Shown: one piece after another, positions 1 through 12,038 of the stretch
Layout: the number at the start of each line of letters is the position of its first letter
How positions within the stretch are numbered: the stretch's first letter is position 1
Assembly (NCBI GenBank): GCA_026874595.1
Contig: CM049306.1
Location: 28,451,519-28,515,518, forward strand
DNA length: 64,000 nucleotides
Source: Sipunculus nudus
Taxonomy: Eukaryota; Annelida; Sipuncula; Golfingiida; Sipunculidae
Reading direction: 5' to 3'
Position numbers and translations under genes: made by a program
The notes under the pieces: model-generated
Database searches by the model: none
Seen by the model: only the letters and a program-made list of their open reading frames with translations
What the model was told of the DNA's origin: nothing

Positions 1-496
1 TTCAGATAATTTTTTTCATGATTTTAATTGTTCATTGAATCTTTTGAATTTTAGCTTTGGATAGCTAATCTGTTGCACGATTATGGCCAATAAAACTTCT
101 AGGCCTGCCAATAGATATCGGTCACAGGACAGACCCAAGGTATTCATCTGTCTGCAGATAAAATACCAAAAAGAAATAGTTTGATTTACATTTTACATGA
201 CTATTGGTACTTCATCAGTTGTTATGATGTTCATAATATAAAATTTGTAATATTGAGAGAGTCTACATTTTTTATGTGAATGTTTATTTATATAGTGTAA
301 CGCTTGAAGCAACATTGGTTGATTCACTTAAATATATATTAAAAAATGTTTCATTTCTTTTGCAAGCTGACAAGTAGTAGACATATAACAACTTTGGTTT
401 ATCATATGATAATGATTGTATATAATCAAAATTGATCTAGTGTACGTTTATCAACTTAATTTCTACATATTAAAATTTGATTTCACAAAACTAACC

Positions 497-540
497 AAGT
501 TTCGCTGAGCGCCGTGACCCATGGGTCTCTTGTTGTTAGA
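497..540 (-). repeat. Left terminus of dispersed repeat (GACCCATGGGTC type), solo
   Basis: Read on the minus strand this is AAGAGACCCATGGGTCACGG followed by CGCTCAGCG. It has the same layout (12-bp palindrome, short spacer, GCTCAGC) as the plus-strand termini at 21903, 35894, 42026, 46405 and 61770. No matching right end is visible on the left side, so this is a truncated copy or one that continues off the window. Confidence 0.5.
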
Positions 541-1561
541 TGTATGCATAACAAACAGTTATACAATCCGTTATACAATCCGGAATATATTAATAATATA
601 TAAATTAGATATTTACTTAGAGAAAGATAAACAGTGCTTAAATAAATGGACTATGCAATGTTATATTTAATTTATAATATATACCCTAGAGTTAACCCAT
701 ATTTATAATTATCCAAGAGCTATATAAAATTAACGGATATATCGATCTCTGAAATAAAGCAGAAAAGTTATTAAGTAAAACTAATAAATAGTCCATTCCT
801 CTCTATTTTACATGAAATTATGCATACAAGGATACAAAAAAGTTTATTCTGAAAATTGATTATTTTATCAAGTATTTTCATTATACCTGTAATCAGTTTT
901 ATTTTACTACAATCCCGGAGGGGAGGGGGGGGGAGTCCAGAAATATTTTGTAAGTGCAATTTATACACACCACAAATGATACAATAGTAAACTGTTTTTT
1001 ATTCTGAAGGAAAAAACAATGTTCTTAAGCTCACATGTGGACATTTAAGAGTCAAGAATTTTATTTCTCTGTATTAGAATAAGTAAGCCTGCGTAAAACT
1101 GAGAGACATTGCCCAGTCCCCTCAGACAGTACTGGTGAACAGACTTGTTACCCCCAATATAAGGTTACCCCTGGTGGTAGTCTAAACATGATATCAGGTT
1201 ACCCTCCTCGCTGATTTAACCAAATGATAAATTCTTTCACTTGAAACTCATGATATAAATAAAGTCAAAGGTAAGAGATTTAAAAGCTCCAATCAATCTT
1301 TTACACTTTATCAAATATAAGGAAACAATTATTTTGAGGGTGGGGGGTAATCTGAAACCGTAGGGAATAATCTGAAATCGATTCCGAGGGTATCCGTAAA
1401 TCAAGTTACGGGGGGGGGGGGATAATCTGAAATCGCTACATCCGGAGCATTTCGGGATGAATCTAGGGGGAAAGCATTGTTGTCGTAAAGGCTCAATTAT
1501 ATAAACTAAACTAGAATACAAAGTAATATTGAAGCACCTTTTGTAGCATGAGTTTTGTGTC

Positions 1562-1563
<2 letters not shown>

Positions 1564-1619
<56 letters not shown>
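1564..1619. repeat. (TA)n microsatellite
   Basis: An uninterrupted alternating TA tract of about 55 bp. It is expected to be length-polymorphic and to form cruciform or slipped structures. Confidence 0.95.
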
Positions 1620-1625
<6 letters not shown>

Positions 1626-1912
1626 TCTGATATCTGATAGCTGTGAGAGACCTTAATGGCCTTGAACCTTTTCAGATTGTCAATGTTTCTATCATTGTTT
1701 TTTAACCTTATATAACACGATGAATACAGTTTAACTGTAAGATGAATATATAATAATGGTTCAAGCATATTTGAGTAGATATACCTATTATATTGTACAT
1801 GATATCCGGGGGCATGCCTAGTTCAACTGCTTTTCAAAATATCCAATCTTTTTAATACATTTTTACTACTAATAAACATTGTTCCTACTATTAAATATAT
1901 TATTATCTTTTC

Positions 1913-1916
<4 letters not shown>

Positions 1917-1957
<41 letters not shown>

Positions 1958-1966
1958 GAGAGAGAA
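1917..1966. repeat. (GA)n microsatellite
   Basis: An alternating GA tract of about 50 bp with one GGG interruption, followed by AAAAGTGAGAGAGG. The minus strand is a polypyrimidine (CT)n tract. Confidence 0.95.
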
Positions 1967-3356
1967 AAAGTGAGAGAGGAAGATCTTAAATTCAGTAAGA
2001 AATGTACATAGTTTCATGTAACGTTACAGTTTTTGATTTTACAAACCAGCATGTTCAACACATCAAATACGCCACAAAGATACTAGATATTTATAAACAT
2101 GAGTCACATGATAAGCGCGTGAATAAAATGAATATGATTAGGCAGTTCATACGTACATCCTGAGTTCCGGACCGTAAAATCACAGGCACTCTACAAAAAG
2201 AACCGTAAGTACCGTGAAAGTACCAAAAATTTAGTCATTCGAATTACCGTGACTGTTACTTCACTAAGCAATATACAGCGCTTTATTTAAAGGGTATTTA
2301 TTATCCTATATGGACGTGTAATTTCGCAAATTTAGTTCAACATGAAAAAAAATGGTATTACCAAAAAACTTCCACGATTATAACGAGCTCTCGCCTCCTG
2401 GCCAGTCTTTGTTATGTGGCGACATCTGGTGTTAAGATCATAAAACTTTCTCTCCCGATTTCTTGATGGCATTAACTGTTATGTCTAGTTATGTTTAACT
2501 ATCAGGGGGCTGCCGGCCCAACCCTTCTCCGTAGTAGACCAGTTTTGGACTTATCTGACCAGTACGACCAGTATGACATTTTGATCCCTTTATATGACGA
2601 TGTAACATTAAATACTTGAATAATTAAAGAAATGCTACTGCTATTAACACAAACACTTCTACTACTTCTAATACAACTATTACTACCAATAATACTATTA
2701 CTATTAATAATAATAATAATAATTATAATAACAGAAAAAAAGCTACATTTTATAAATCATGCACAACATGATGCAAAGCAATAAAAAAATACCAGAGTCT
2801 TTGTACATATTACTACCATTTTGTTAAAAATAAAAAAAAGGCATTAATCACCGAGTATATGTTTGTCACGTTTGGAATATCACATTTTATCTTAGGTCAT
2901 GTAAATAGACCTCTTTCTGCAAACCAGAAAGGGAAATAAGGAACTTGCATTAATAAAAGGATAACCATCAACGGGTAGATGTACTAACACGCTGAATTCT
3001 GTATAATATACTAGGTACATGAATTGTCGTTATAATATTTGAAAGTTGAAGGCTCTCGGAAACCGCATTTATAAAAACTCTGCATACATTCTGAATCCGG
3101 AATATTACCAGGATACTGATCAAACTTGGGCGTGTGTGTGTGCGCACTTAATATATGACACAAGGCTGACTGAAATAAGAGTCACTCATTAACTCGATGG
3201 TTGCATCGCAACTTAGTTCTGTCTGCAAGAACTAAGGAGGTCCTAATTTGATAACAGCTTTGCATATTCCAGGCGGTAAAAACATTCACCCCGTCCACAA
3301 GTTTACACTTGTTCCCCCTAACACTAGTGAAAAACGGCGGTATCGTTTGTTCTGTC

Positions 3357-4038
3357 TAGAGCCCGGCGCCGCCGCATTTTGTGTCGCCGCCAGCCGAGTT
3401 AAGATCAAGTCGAGATGAGTTAATAAAGAGGCGCAGCCGATATTTCATTGAGCCGAAGTGAGATGATTTGTGCAGTTCAGTTTGGCTTGAGAAATCATTT
3501 ATAAAAAAAGATAATCTGTTACAATTAAAAATGCCCGAAACAAATGTTCAGGTTTAATTATTTTTTGTTTCTTGTCTTTGAAAGGAAACGGTGTGAATGT
3601 TTAAGTATGAAAGTGTTGGCTTATGAAACCACTAGGGTAAACCATAATATATATTTGATCACAATTCACAAACTAGTTAAAGGTAGAATGGATACAATAT
3701 GTCACACGTAATATAGATAACTTGTTTAAATAAAACTGTTACTCTATAATATCGTCAAATGTTTAGGCTTTCAGGTCAGTTTAAACCAGCAGACATTTTT
3801 GCAAGCCGAGCCGAGCCGCAATGCTCGGCTTACTACTAAAGTCAACCATCTTTCTGTCCAAGACAGCCGCAAATGTGCGGGTAAGGGTGCTTTTCCATGT
3901 ATGCGTTTTGCAAGTGTTTGCCGCGCGGCGAAAATCCAACCAGTTAAAAAGGCATGTACTATTTCCATGTATGCGTTTGACGCGCGGCAGTTTCTGTCGC
4001 GCACATGGAAAAGCACCCTAACACGGCGCCGGGCTCTA
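3357..4038. mobile_element. Non-autonomous hAT-type MITE, 682 bp
   Basis: The ends are a perfect 15-bp inverted repeat, TAGAGCCCGGCGCCG at 3357-3371 and its reverse complement at 4024-4038. They are flanked by a perfect 8-bp direct repeat, GTTCTGTC, at 3349-3356 and 4039-4046. An 8-bp target duplication with ends starting YAG is the signature of the hAT superfamily. The interior is GC- and CpG-rich compared with its surroundings. It carries further inverted copies of GGTGCTTTTCCATGT (about 3887-3901, and the complement at about 4003-4017) and of a GCCGCGCGGC-like word. No transposase frame is present: the two overlapping 95-102-codon open frames near 3771-4086 are by-products of the inverted repeats. 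Mobilisation would need a hAT transposase from elsewhere. The perfect ends and target duplication suggest a fairly young insertion. Confidence 0.9.
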
Positions 4039-4046
4039 GTTCTGTC

Positions 4047-4638
4047 CCAAATGGTAAAAATCCCTTTTAACAAAAACATGCAATAGTGAGCCAGATTTCC
4101 TCCAACGTTTATCAGACAGGTCCATCAGTGGCAGTCTAAACATTTTCATCAAAATACCTCCATAACTTTATTATCAAAATTTCTAGCTAAGGTTTAATAA
4201 AAAGCACGTCAAAGATTAATCATATTTGGTTCTGACTCCAGGTACTGGTGCTACCGTCAAGTGATTAATTTGAAAAGTAAGTATTTTGGCAACTCTTGAA
4301 TCCTAAAAGTATATACGGCACATTGCGAATCTCTGTAATTACATGGAAAAATAACCCACAAATAAATCGGCACTATTAAATTACTTCAAAAACGAATGGT
4401 AAAAAAAGTTAAGCAGAGCGCCTAATCACACTCAAATCGATTTTGTTTTCATTTTATAAGTGAGCTAACCACTCTCCCCGTCCAAGTCATGACCTTTGTC
4501 TGACGCCATCTGGTGTCGGAACAAAGAATCAGCGTGTACTTGAATATAAAGTTAGACATATATTGCTGTCCTGAAACTGAAATGTTAACGGATTTATTTT
4601 CAGGCGAAGAAAGCGCGAAATAAACATCGCATCTTCAG
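4047..4638. other. Unique non-coding spacer
   Basis: I see no gene here. The spacer separates the hAT MITE from the 41-bp minisatellite. The only notable feature is the GCCATCTGGTGT segment near 4505, which echoes the one near 2420. Confidence 0.5.
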
Positions 4639-4659
4639 ATGCTACAGTCAAATTATCGT

Positions 4660-6479
4660 ATACTTTATCAACTGCTCCAGGTGTTACAAAATTCTCCTGT
4701 ATATATTATCAACTACTCCAGGTTTTACATCATTCTCCTGTATCATATCAACTATACTCCAGGTTTTACATCCTTCTCCTGTATCATATCAACTACACTC
4801 AAGGTTTTACCATATTATCCTGTATCATATCAACTATACGCCAGGTTTTACATCATTCTACTGTATCATATCAACTATACTCCAGGTTTTACCATATTCT
4901 CCTGTATCATAAGAACTATACTCCAGGTTTTCCATCATTCTACTGTATCATATCAACTACACTCAAGGTTTTACATCATTCTCCTGTATCATATCAACTA
5001 CACTCAAGGTTTTACCATATTCTCCTGTATCATATCAACTATACGCCAGGTTTTACATCATTCTACTGTATCATATCAACTATACTCCAGGTTTTACCAT
5101 ATTCTCCTGTATCATAAGAACTATACTCCAGGTTTTACCACATTCTCCTGTATCATATCAACTACACTCCAGGTTTTACATCATTCTCCTGTATCATATC
5201 AACTACACTCCAGGTTTTACCATATTCTCCTGTATCATATCAACTATACTTCAGGTTTTACATCATTCTCCTGTATCATATCAACTATACTTCAGGTTTT
5301 ACATCATTCTGCTGTATCATAAACACTATACTCCAGGTTTTACATCATTCTCCTGTTTCATAAGAACTATACTCCAGATTTTACATCATTCTCCTGTATC
5401 TTATCAACTATGCTCCAGGTTTTACATCATTCTCCTGTATCATAACAACTATACTCCAGGTTTTACATCATTCTCCTGTATCATAACAACTACACTCCAG
5501 GTTTTACCATATTCTCCTGTATCATATCAACTACACTCCAGGTTTTACCATATTCTCCTGTATCATATCAACTACACTCCAGGTTTTACCATATTCTCCT
5601 GTATCATATCCACTATACTCCAGGTTTTACATCATTCTCCTGTATCATAAACACTATACTCCAGGTTTTACATCATTCTCCTGTATCATAAACACTATAC
5701 TCCAGATTTTACATCATTCTCCTGTATCTTATCAACTATGCTCCAGGTTTTACATCATTCTCCTGTATCATAACAACTATACTCCTGGTTTTACATCATT
5801 CTCCTGTATCATATCAACTATACTCCTGGTTTTACATCATTCTCCTGTATCATATCAACTATACTCCAGGTTTCACATCATTCTCCTGTATCATATCAAC
5901 TACACTCCAGGTTTTACCATATTCTCCTGTATCATATCAACTACACTCCAGGTTTTACCACATTCTCCTGTATCATATCAACTACACTCCAGGTTTTACC
6001 ACATTCTCATGTATCATATCAACTCCACTCCAGGTTTTACCATATTCTCCTGTATCATAACAACTATACTCCAGGTTTTACCACATTCTCCTGTATCATA
6101 TCAACTACACTCCAGGTTTTACCATATTCTCCTGTATCATATCAACTACACTCCAGGTTTTACCACATTCTCCTGTATCATATCAAATACACTCCAGGTT
6201 TTACCACATTCTCATGTATCATATCAACTCCACTCCAGGTTTTACCATATTCTCCTGTATCATATCAACTACTCCAGGTTTTCCATCATTCTCCTGTATC
6301 ATAACAACTATACTCCAGGTTTTACAGCATTCTTCTGTATCATAACAACTATACTTCAGGTTTTACATCATTCTCCTGTATCATATCAACTATACTCCAG
6401 GTTTTACATCATTCTACTGTATCATAACAACTATACTCCAGGTTTTTACATCATTCTCCTGTATCATAACAACTATACT

Positions 6480-6482
<3 letters not shown>
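4660..6482. repeat. 41-bp minisatellite, about 44 copies
   Basis: Tandem units of 41 bp run head to tail, each reading roughly CTCCAGGTTTTACATCATTC, then TCCTGTATCATATCAACTAT. The period was measured from CTCC at 5167 to CTCC at 5208. Variants include ACATCATT versus CCATATT/CCACATT after TTTT, and ATATCAAC versus ATAACAAC or AAACAC. Because 41 is not a multiple of 3 and the unit lacks stops in all three forward frames, long open frames run through the array (for example 4639-5322 and 6009-6566) as a 41-residue repeat. I read these as artefacts of the satellite. The array ends directly in a (TA)n tract. Confidence 0.95.

Positions 6483-6526
<44 letters not shown>
6482..6526. repeat. (TA)n microsatellite at the end of the 41-bp array
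   Basis: An uninterrupted TA tract of about 43 bp starts immediately after the last ACTCCA of the minisatellite. Confidence 0.95.
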
Positions 6527-6529
<3 letters not shown>

Positions 6530-6629
6530 TTTACAAAACATAAACTTAAGAACTAGGTTTTCATAATACCCGTCAAGCGCCAATTCAGTATTAGAGTCCC
6601 CCTGTTTTCCAATTTCTGGATCCGCAACT

Positions 6630-6806
6630 GATCATATCAACTTCAACAGATTTTACCACAATCTCCTGTATTATTTAAACTTCTTCAGGTTTTACCACAT
6701 TCCCCTATATCATATCAACTACTTCAAGTTTTACCACATTCTCCTGTATCATATCAACTACACTCCAGGTTTTACCACATTATCCTGTTTCACAATAACT
6801 TCTCCA
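6630..6806. repeat. Degenerate outlying copies of the 41-bp minisatellite
   Basis: About four diverged, partly shortened units (ATATCAACTTCAACAGATTT, then CTTCAGGTTTTACCACATTC, and so on) lie 100 bp beyond the (TA)n tract. They suggest that the array was once continuous and was interrupted by the TA tract and the 6527-6629 spacer. Confidence 0.8.
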
Positions 6807-7471
6807 TTTTTTATCACACAAAAAATAAAGTATATAAATATCCACTTTATAAAGAATACAAAATATGCAGACTTTTATTGTCGAATAGAGCTGGACTTAT
6901 AGTATTATAGTATTATTTAACACTTGGGGTACACGTGCACATTTATTCAATACTAATAGTGATTCTTTGTTTGCTTGGTATTTATCGCTCTTTTCAGTAG
7001 GGGTATATATATATATATAAATGAGTATTCATTCAATGTCTCTACATCCTTGCTACTATTGAGGTTCAAGGTATCATCAAAGAAACAATTCATTAAACTT
7101 TGGAGGTAAGCTGAGTCAAAACAATGTTTTTTCTTTAATCAGAAGGATAAATTAGCATTGTGACACAGGGTGATTCCATGATCCCGCGTAGATGTGGCCC
7201 ATACACTTGCATTAGGGTAGCGTTTGTTCTGCAGCTCACCGGGTGAAGCGTAACACTATGTAAAAACACTAAAGTGTGATTAGTAGATCCTGGCCGAGGT
7301 ATTTAAATTAGGCTCCGACCCCTCATCTAGTTTTTCTTTTTATGATGCTAGAATCATAATTATATAAACCTGTTATGTTACTTGCATCATCCTGAGTACT
7401 GGAATCTTCTGATTATTATTGCATTGGAAAATGTCATGTTGACAATGATTTGTCTAATATCCTACAATTAT
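6807..7471. other. Unique non-coding spacer
   Basis: I see no gene here. The spacer includes a short TA tract (about 7005-7020) and otherwise ordinary A/T-rich sequence. Confidence 0.5.
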
Positions 7472-8345
7472 TGTATCTGCCAAAACAGAGTTTTGCGGAT
7501 ACTATGTTTTCAGTCGGACGCAACCGCCGCCGCCGCCGCTTAGGTTTCCGGAGAACTTCTCCGTAACCACTGGGCGGAATTTTTTTAATTCGGAATCATG
7601 ATCGGGTCACAAGTGAACTGCTGCGCCCTCATTTTTGGCTGACCTCTGACCTTTCCTCTCTGCCTAGCGTCCATTTTTGTGTCTGTTTACACACATAAAC
7701 CCACATATCTCGGGGACCGTTTGACCGATCAGGCTAAACATTTTGGAAAGCTTTATAACATACACTAAAATGGTGGCGCCACCTGCAACCATTTTTGCAC
7801 AGCGTCCAACCGTTCATCTGCCTTGGGATAAAATCTCTCATATCTCTGCATTGGTTAGAAATTGGCATTGAAATTTTGCATGTGTATACATCCTGGACAG
7901 CTTTCTTGGTTTTATGACAGGTGGCGCCACCTACATTCACGTTAACGCTGCAGACATCCAAGCTCATATCTCGGGAACCGTTTGACCGATTGGGCCAAAA
8001 TTTTGCATGTTTAGAGATCTCACATAGCTCTTTATCATACGCAAACTGGTGGCGCCACCTGCAACCATTTTTGCACAGCGTCCTTCTGTTTGTCTGCTGT
8101 AGGATTAAATCGCTCATATTCAAGTAGTGGTTTAACTTATCTGCCTAAAATTTTGCATATGTATACAACTTTCTGGATTTTCATGGTAGGTGGCGCAACC
8201 TACATACACATTTCGGCCGCAGACATCCATGCTAATATGCATCACACCTCACTCTATTTCCCCTTGCCACTCCATCCATGCCTCACTTCACCAGTCCAAC
8301 TCTTATTTCGGCGGATACACGTAGTCGCTTGTCGACTACCCGTAT
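7472..8345 (-). mobile_element. Palindrome-module repeat element, copy 1 (reverse)
   Basis: This is a reverse-oriented copy of the family also seen at 42207-43018. Its minus-strand 3' end is the hairpin at 7472-7503 (TGTATCTGCCAAAAC, loop, GTTTTGCGGATAC), preceded by a GCC/CGG run (about 7525-7542). Its other end at 8306-8345 carries CGGCGGATACACGTAGTCGC and the shared GTATTCTAG border. The body holds GGTGGCGCCACC at 7772, 7920 and 8048 and a degenerate copy at 8189, spaced 148, 128 and 141 bp. It has no protein-coding capacity. The mechanism of movement is unknown, and no target duplication could be fixed. Confidence 0.8.
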
Positions 8346-10569
8346 TCTAGTTTTTACATGTTATTATTCATCATCAGCGACGGATTGCTTTTGGTTATTT
8401 CCTTTTCAATGACTACTTACCTTTCCATGTCTTTTCACTACCACTGTTTTATCTGTGATATTTTTCATCGTCATTATTTTTGTGATAACTTTTTTCCTAG
8501 AATTTCTTTATCAATATAGTTTTGTGATTTCTTCGTGATCAATTTGTTTTTGTTATTTTTACATTCCGACTACTATTTTTATGTGATTTACGAATCTTAA
8601 GTACTTATTTTTATGTTTTCATATATTGACGTCTTTTTTTATTGTTAAGATTTCTTCATCACGAACTCTTTGTGTATTTTCTAATCTAACCCACCTATTT
8701 GTGTTTTGCTTCCGCATCTTGACTACTGTTATGTGAAATTTTCATCATGACTAATTTTTGTGATTTCATAATCCTGACATTTATAGTTTGACTTCTCCTC
8801 ATCATAAATACTTGTCTTTAATCTATATATTTGTCGTGTTGTGTGACACCCTTGTTAAGATTAATCACTTCAGTTAAACCTTTTGCACTATTATTAACTT
8901 TTATAAAGAACTCTACACAAAGCTCCCAGAGCATATCGAAGGGCCGATTGTTAAACTATCTTTTCTGACACCAAGTAGTATTTATGGAGCACAGACTTTA
9001 TAAACTTTAATTTCACGGTTACGTTTTTCCCCTCGGATGTCTGTTACACGTATTAAGTGATAAAACTGTCCAGTTTACGGTCCGCACTGAGAAGTCAGTG
9101 GGCGGGATGAGAGAATATGATAGAAAGTGTTCGTGATTGTCATCTGGAAGTTAACATGCGCAGCGCTGGACTGTCATCCCTCAAGAAATATAATAAATAA
9201 CTCTTTTATTAGAATATAATACTGATATTCTTCTTTATCAGCCAACATGACGCATGCAAAAACAATTAAAGAACTTTACAACTTTTGTTGTATTTTTATT
9301 AGATACATTGTATTTTTATGTATTTTATTAGATAATTTAAAGTTGATAATGGTCTCCCATACGTGTGAACCCGTTATGATTAGATCCTTTCTTCTCAATG
9401 CCCAATGTACTGAGATAACAGTCTCCACAATTACTGAACCATCAGTTCAGATGCAACAAGCTACCCAGCACTGCCAGTCTGAGCGTCCATACCCCACCAT
9501 ACCAATGCAAGGTTTGGGTAACGTCAAACCATTTTAGTTCAATTTAGCTGTTAAATATATATTAATTGTTTAATTAATATATAAATAAAATTATTAAATT
9601 TTATATATTGACATTTTTATAATTTTGCTGTGTATATTCTTGCTGTTTCATTTTAATAATTTTGAGATAAATAGGAAAATGTAATTGTTCAAATCACATG
9701 TATGATTATTGTGGCTTACATTAAGGGTACTAATTAAAAGAATAAGAAGGGGGAGGCCGGGGGGGGGGGGGGGTAGGAAATTTATTGATTTACAGTTATA
9801 TACAAATCACTAGACAACTAATACAAAATCTTAAATGCCGTTTGCAGTTCCTGTTCAGTTTCAGCTTAAGCCACTGTATCATCTGCATATAGAAGGACAT
9901 AAATCTTTAAGTTATAAGGTTATCCGCGTTGATAGAGATAAAGCTTGAAACTGATTTAACAGTTTTAAACCAACGTCATATGTCATAGTAGATTTAGGTC
10001 CCTGTGATAAAGAAATAAAGGCGAATAATATTGTGTCTGAATAAACACAGCCCTGACGTCTGTTTACCATAACAGGTCTGCTGACCAGAGGTCCGCATCT
10101 TGAGCATGTGCGACAACTCACAAACTAGAGGAAGAAAAATAAAAGAAGAAACAGAATGGAAACACCAGTTTGAAACTAGAAAATAAATCTTAATCTTCGT
10201 TGCGCGTTACCCCGCTACCCCTCTCTGCTTTTATTCGGTGTGGCTGTGAATATCCGGGAAGGAAGGCGAAATAAAAAATTATACATAATGTATATTTAAG
10301 ACTCTTTTGAGTCTGTTTTTAAAATGGGAGTATAATACAAAGAATGTTGCCCATTTGCCAAGTTATTCCGTCCATTTTCGTAAAAAAAGGCAGAGTAAAA
10401 AATTAATGTCATAACTTCTATCTATAAATATGGAGAAAACGTTACAACCCCTTGACAAAAAAAATCTACAATTAGGAATAAACAAAACAAAGAATTTAGG
10501 ATAATAGTGTTATCTTAAAATCAGTAGGTCTCGGCGGGGATTTGGTTCAATTCTAATCCATAAACCTAT
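8346..10569. other. A/T-rich intergenic stretch
   Basis: I see no recognisable gene. A T-rich degenerate run (about 8400-8830, repeated TTTTTNTGATTTC-like words) looks like an old low-complexity repeat. A 15-G run lies at 9759-9773. An open frame at 9247-9537 (+, 96 codons) starts with a hydrophobic stretch (FIRYIVFLCILL). It has no domain I know and is probably chance. Confidence 0.45.
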
Positions 10570-10806
10570 TCATTTGATAGCCGTCTGAATATCCAGTGAA
10601 ACAATAAATGTATGGTCCTCTGAGAAACCATCAATTTTTATCGTCACTGTAGAGAGATCCAGATCTTGAAGTTCACAAGCCGGACTGTCGTCTGCACAAA
10701 TCGTTAGTCTCAGAGTTACAACATTCCGTCTTTTCTGCGTTGAACCCGCTCTAATTATTGTCGAAAATCGCTCGTTCAAACTATAATTTTTTTCAGCCTC
10801 AGTCAT
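10570..10806 (-). CDS. Possible small or first-exon coding region, 78 codons, unrecognised
   Basis: The open frame runs from ATG at 10806 to TGA at 10570 on the minus strand. The predicted product is 78 residues and hydrophilic, with balanced composition (starts MTEAEKNYSLNERF), a basic QKRR patch near residues 29-32, an acidic middle (DDSPACELQDLDL) and no membrane segment. It does not resemble any family I know. Two points favour it over chance: the composition is protein-like rather than the Ile/Tyr/Phe/Lys-rich translation typical of this DNA, and a CpG-rich promoter-like segment lies about 200-350 bp upstream on the same strand. An acceptor-like ATGTCAG lies about 20 bp before the ATG. 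It may be a short gene, one exon of a larger gene, or a random frame. Confidence 0.25.
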   Translation of the reverse strand: MTEAEKNYSLNERFSTIIRAGSTQKRRNVVTLRLTICADDSPACELQDLDLSTVTIKIDGFSEDHTFIVSLDIQTAIK

Positions 10807-10984
10807 TTTTTCTTATTTAACTGACATTTAATTGAATTATTATAACAAATCTTTATAGACAAAATCGGTATCAACATTTAAATTACGATAAAATCTGCGA
10901 TTAATCTCAGAAAGTAGCACCTGTACTTCGCCACAGGATAAAACTGAAAAAGTTCAGAAAAGAATTATTTTGTTATCAGATATC

Positions 10985-11150
10985 ACTTTACATACATCTC
11001 TCTCCGCGTACATATTTTCAACTGGACGCTGTCCCCGCATTACTTCCGGGTCGCCTCCCCGCGCCCTTATTGAACCTTGACAAGCTTATTCCTCCCAGTT
11101 TCTGGAAACCGCTCATGGGGGGCTGCCATTTTGCGAACATGCTAAAACCG
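10985..11150 (-). promoter_or_regulatory. Possible TATA-less, CpG-rich promoter
   Basis: A local GC- and CpG-rich island in A/T-rich DNA. It carries ACTTCCGGG (ETS-family core) at 11042-11050 and GCCATTTTG at 11125-11133, which on the minus strand reads CAAAATGGC, a YY1-like site. ETS plus YY1 sites without a TATA box are typical of animal housekeeping promoters, and the YY1 orientation would fit minus-strand transcription towards 10806. This is a motif-level inference. No initiator or transcript evidence is available. Confidence 0.3.
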
Positions 11151-12038
11151 GATCTAACAAGTCGCATGCATGTCGAAATTTGGGTATACCGTTAGTACCT
11201 AAAACACAGCATTAAAAACAGACTATATTTTTAAATTGTTCTATTCAGTAATTCGATAAATGTATTGCATAATTCGTAATGTTAACAAAGAAGATTCTTT
11301 GTTATTCTCGAGCCCAAAATCTGAAATTCCTATGGACTTAATGTCGCTAATCGACATGTATGAACGGTCACAGAATCCATCTGTCTCTGTCATAACTGTT
11401 GTCTAGTGGCATATGTATTATTATATTGTGACAGGTCAAACGAAAGCAGGTCAAGCAAATCGTGAGATTTTTTTTTTTTACTCGCTTAGTGTACTTGTCT
11501 CTGCTCTATTACACTATTTGCCTGACGAAACTTTTCTGATGTTCTCCTTAGTTAAATCATAAATAGTAGGCCTACTATATAGATATACGTCTTACGTTTT
11601 TGAAAATAAATGTTTCTTTTTACAGTGAATTGACAACATAACTCTCAGACTCTAAGTTCTTGGGGGGGGGGGGTTGGATTTAGGAAATACACGGCTGTTC
11701 AATTTACAGAGCCAATAAGCTAACAGTCAGATCTTTATCAGAGTTACATTTTTTCATGTTTAGGATTTTTTTCAAGTTTTTGGCCACGTGTAATGTCATT
11801 CTCTACCACGTGAACATATATGGTCAATTAAGTTCTTATACGTTAATGTTATGGTAATGTATGTACGAGAATGTCTTTTAATTAATACTTTTGTATATCT
11901 TTTGAATTTTCAGTGTAATGATCTTTTCATATGAAATCTTCATATAACAAAATATAAACAAGTTAATTAAATTAAGGAATAGCAACAACAACAAATGATC
12001 ACTCTACACCTCTGCAAAGCAATCCCTGTACAGCAAGA
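11151..12038. other. Non-coding stretch with a G12 run
   Basis: I see no gene here. A run of 12 G lies at 11662-11673; otherwise the sequence is A/T-rich and unremarkable. Confidence 0.5.

Larger units (their letters stand above)
1..3348. other. A/T-rich non-coding stretch
   Basis: I see no gene in this stretch. It holds a (TA)n tract, a (GA)n tract, two poly-G runs (917-934, interrupted, and 1410-1421) and a short TAA-rich stretch near 2697-2735. A dispersed-repeat terminus lies at about 497-540. Between about 1347 and 1435 the phrase ATAATCTGAAAYCG occurs three times. The segment at about 2400-2440 (TGGCGACATCTGGTGT) resembles one at about 4495-4520 (GACGCCATCTGGTGT), so both may be remnants of one old repeat. 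Open frames here are under 105 codons and show no recognisable domain. Confidence 0.6.

Noticed and set aside
3771-4086. Overlapping 95- and 102-codon frames on both strands
   Set aside because: They lie in the hAT MITE and arise from its GC-rich inverted repeats.
4639-5322. 227-codon open frame as a repeat-protein gene
   Set aside because: It is entirely the 41-bp minisatellite read through three registers. There is no promoter, splice or domain evidence, and stops occur where units vary.
4660-6482. CRISPR-like array
   Set aside because: Units are contiguous 41-bp repeats without unique spacers, in an animal genome.
7921-8127. Small frames in the palindrome-module repeats as peptides
   Set aside because: They are not conserved between module copies, and frames are broken in most.
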